Below are positions 63,201 through 64,000 of a stretch of 64,000 nt of DNA, in pieces. The notes beneath the pieces are model-generated. The model had not been told where the DNA came from, searched no databases, and saw only the letters and a program-made list of their open reading frames with translations. Where the stretch lies: NCBI RefSeq assembly GCF_026627425.1, contig NZ_JAPNLH010000016.1, positions 29,746 to 93,745 on the forward strand. The letters run 5' to 3'. Each line of letters starts with the position of its first letter. Positions within the stretch are counted from its first letter, which is position 1. The stretch is from Arthrobacter endolithicus. GTDB lineage: Bacteria; Actinomycetota; Actinomycetes; Actinomycetales; Micrococcaceae. A program made the translations under genes and the position numbers.

Positions 63201-63885
63201 CTAAGGGTGTAAGCGCATCCGATTGGGCTGTGGAAAGTCTCCCGCCCGGCTCGGCGCAGTAGGTGACATCCAAGATGCACACGGGCGCCGCTCATCGGCG
63301 ATAGCCGGGGAGCCCGGCCGGGCGCGGGTGTGCCGGGCGACTTCGGCCGGGCCGCTGACGCCGTGGTGGACGATGATGACCTGTTCATCCTTGCCCTGCC
63401 CGCGGGAGCGGACCCAGACCTGCGCTCCGAGCAGGTGTGCCGGCACCGAGTACTGGGCGTTCTCGTAGGTGACCATCGGGGTGTTCGGCGGGACCCGGCA
63501 TGCCAGTCCGAATGCCACGGTTTGGGCGGTATCGGGGATCCGGTGCAGGCGTTGCTGCTCCTCGGCGAGCATCGCCGCGGGGGTGCGCCGGGTAACCCGG
63601 TGCACCCGGTTATTGACGAGTTCACCAAACGCGGTGCAGGCCGCTTCGATCTCGGCGAACGAGGCGTACTGCGCCAGCAGGTTCGTCTCCGTCGGCACAA
63701 TATCGGCCTTCGCCAGTTTCACACTGGATTCGACCCCGCCCTTCGTGGCCGGGTCCGCCGGCTGGCACGTCAGCACCGTAACCCCGTAATGCCGGGCGAA
63801 GTCCACGGTCTGCCGGTTACGCACCGGCACGCCGGCGACGTGTCTGACGGTGACCGTTTTCTCGTTATCCGTCTTCTGTGCCCTG
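63201..63885 (-). pseudogene. IS21-family IstA transposase fragment
   Basis: The frame from about 63885 reads TDNEKTVTVRHVAGVPVRNRQ, then DPATKGGVESSVKLAKADIVPTETNLLAQY and PVERRLHR-type EEQQRLHRIPDTAQTVAFG, TYENAQYSVPAHLLGAQVWVR. IstA is normally about 500 residues; the N-terminal half is missing and the C-terminus after PGSPAIADE drifts into an unrelated tail. Non-functional. Confidence 0.8.
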
Positions 63886-63890
63886 CCTGA

Positions 63891-63953
63891 TTATGTGGCC
63901 CGGCCGCCGGAACCGGTTCTGGCCGGCTGGTTTGGTTGATTCGGGCCACATAA
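63891..63953. repeat. 12-bp inverted repeat pair flanking a GC-rich core
   Basis: TTATGTGGCCCG at 63891-63902 and its inverted copy at 63942-63953, with a partial palindrome (GAACCGGTTC) between. It lies at the left end of a minus-strand partial gene and at the truncation point of the IS21 remnant, so it may be the end of an unidentified mobile element or a terminator. Confidence 0.55.
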
Positions 63954-63956
63954 CGA

Positions 63957-64000
63957 TCAGAGGTTTGAGAGCCAGTTGAGCAGTGATTCGTCGGACCTCC
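63957..64000 (-). CDS. C-terminal end of an unidentified gene running off the window
   Basis: Minus strand, 14 codons reading RSDESLLNWLSNL and a stop at 63957. Far too short to identify. Confidence 0.3.
   Translation of the reverse strand, partial: RSDESLLNWLSNL

Overview
The window is 64 kb of GC-rich DNA that reads as a high-GC actinobacterium, most likely Arthrobacter sensu lato (Micrococcaceae). The evidence is indirect: several proteins of mycothiol-linked families (Rv2466c-like nitroreductase, maleylpyruvate-isomerase-type and TIGR03086 domains), a DUF3090 protein, the overall protein style and the gene order. No rRNA, tRNA, CRISPR array, replication origin or phage gene was found. 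It looks like an accessory chromosomal region: catabolic and stress cassettes separated by decayed genes and insertion-sequence debris.

Layout. 1-3113: a sugar-acid type operon (MFS transporter, shortened FAH-family protein, start of a KDG-kinase-like gene) divergent from an IclR regulator, with two palindromic operator candidates between them. 3.5-7.1 kb: membrane protein, alpha/beta hydrolase plus Rv2466c-like thioredoxin-fold protein, NIPSNAP protein, hemerythrin. 7.5-11.4 kb: a tightly packed five-gene operon (acyl-CoA-dehydrogenase-like flavoprotein, cytosolic PhnD-like binding protein, TusA-like/radical SAM fusion, DoxX, small membrane protein) whose joint function I do not recognise; it is the best candidate here for an undescribed system. 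11.8-15.1 kb: frameshifted TetR with paired operators, CMD/AhpD-like protein, M20 peptidase remnant, quinone oxidoreductase. 15.4-22.4 kb: MFS protein and a glycolate module (malate synthase G, divergent glycolate/lactate permease, GlcD-type oxidase). 22.6-25.2 kb: a Tn3-like relic with matching 5-bp target duplications, inserted in an SDR gene and itself containing an IS3 element. 25.3-31.7 kb: dehydrogenase and the urease cluster ureA-B-C-E-F-G-D.

31.9-39.8 kb: two-component remnant, secreted two-domain cupredoxin, TPM-type C-terminal fragment, then three possible phospholipid-active enzymes (phosphoesterase, PSD-family decarboxylase, PLD). 40-46.7 kb: ArsR/AHSA1 pair with a broken DinB-like gene, CsbD, TetR/DHA2 efflux pair with a perfect palindrome, DUF3090, cold-shock protein. 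47.8-53 kb: M64 peptidase with a seven-repeat lectin-like C-terminus and a second ArsR/SRPBCC cluster. 53.4-58.8 kb: GNAT-AAA fusion, interrupted DUF427 gene, two VOC proteins and fragments of IS1182, IS30 and IS481. 58.9-63 kb: a coupled IclR-HutG-ABC transporter operon for an amino-acid-like substrate. 63.2-64 kb: IS21 remnant.

An unusual number of genes here carry single-base frameshifts or single stops while the rest of the frame looks intact. This could be real decay of an accessory region or indel error in the assembly; the sequence alone cannot decide between the two.
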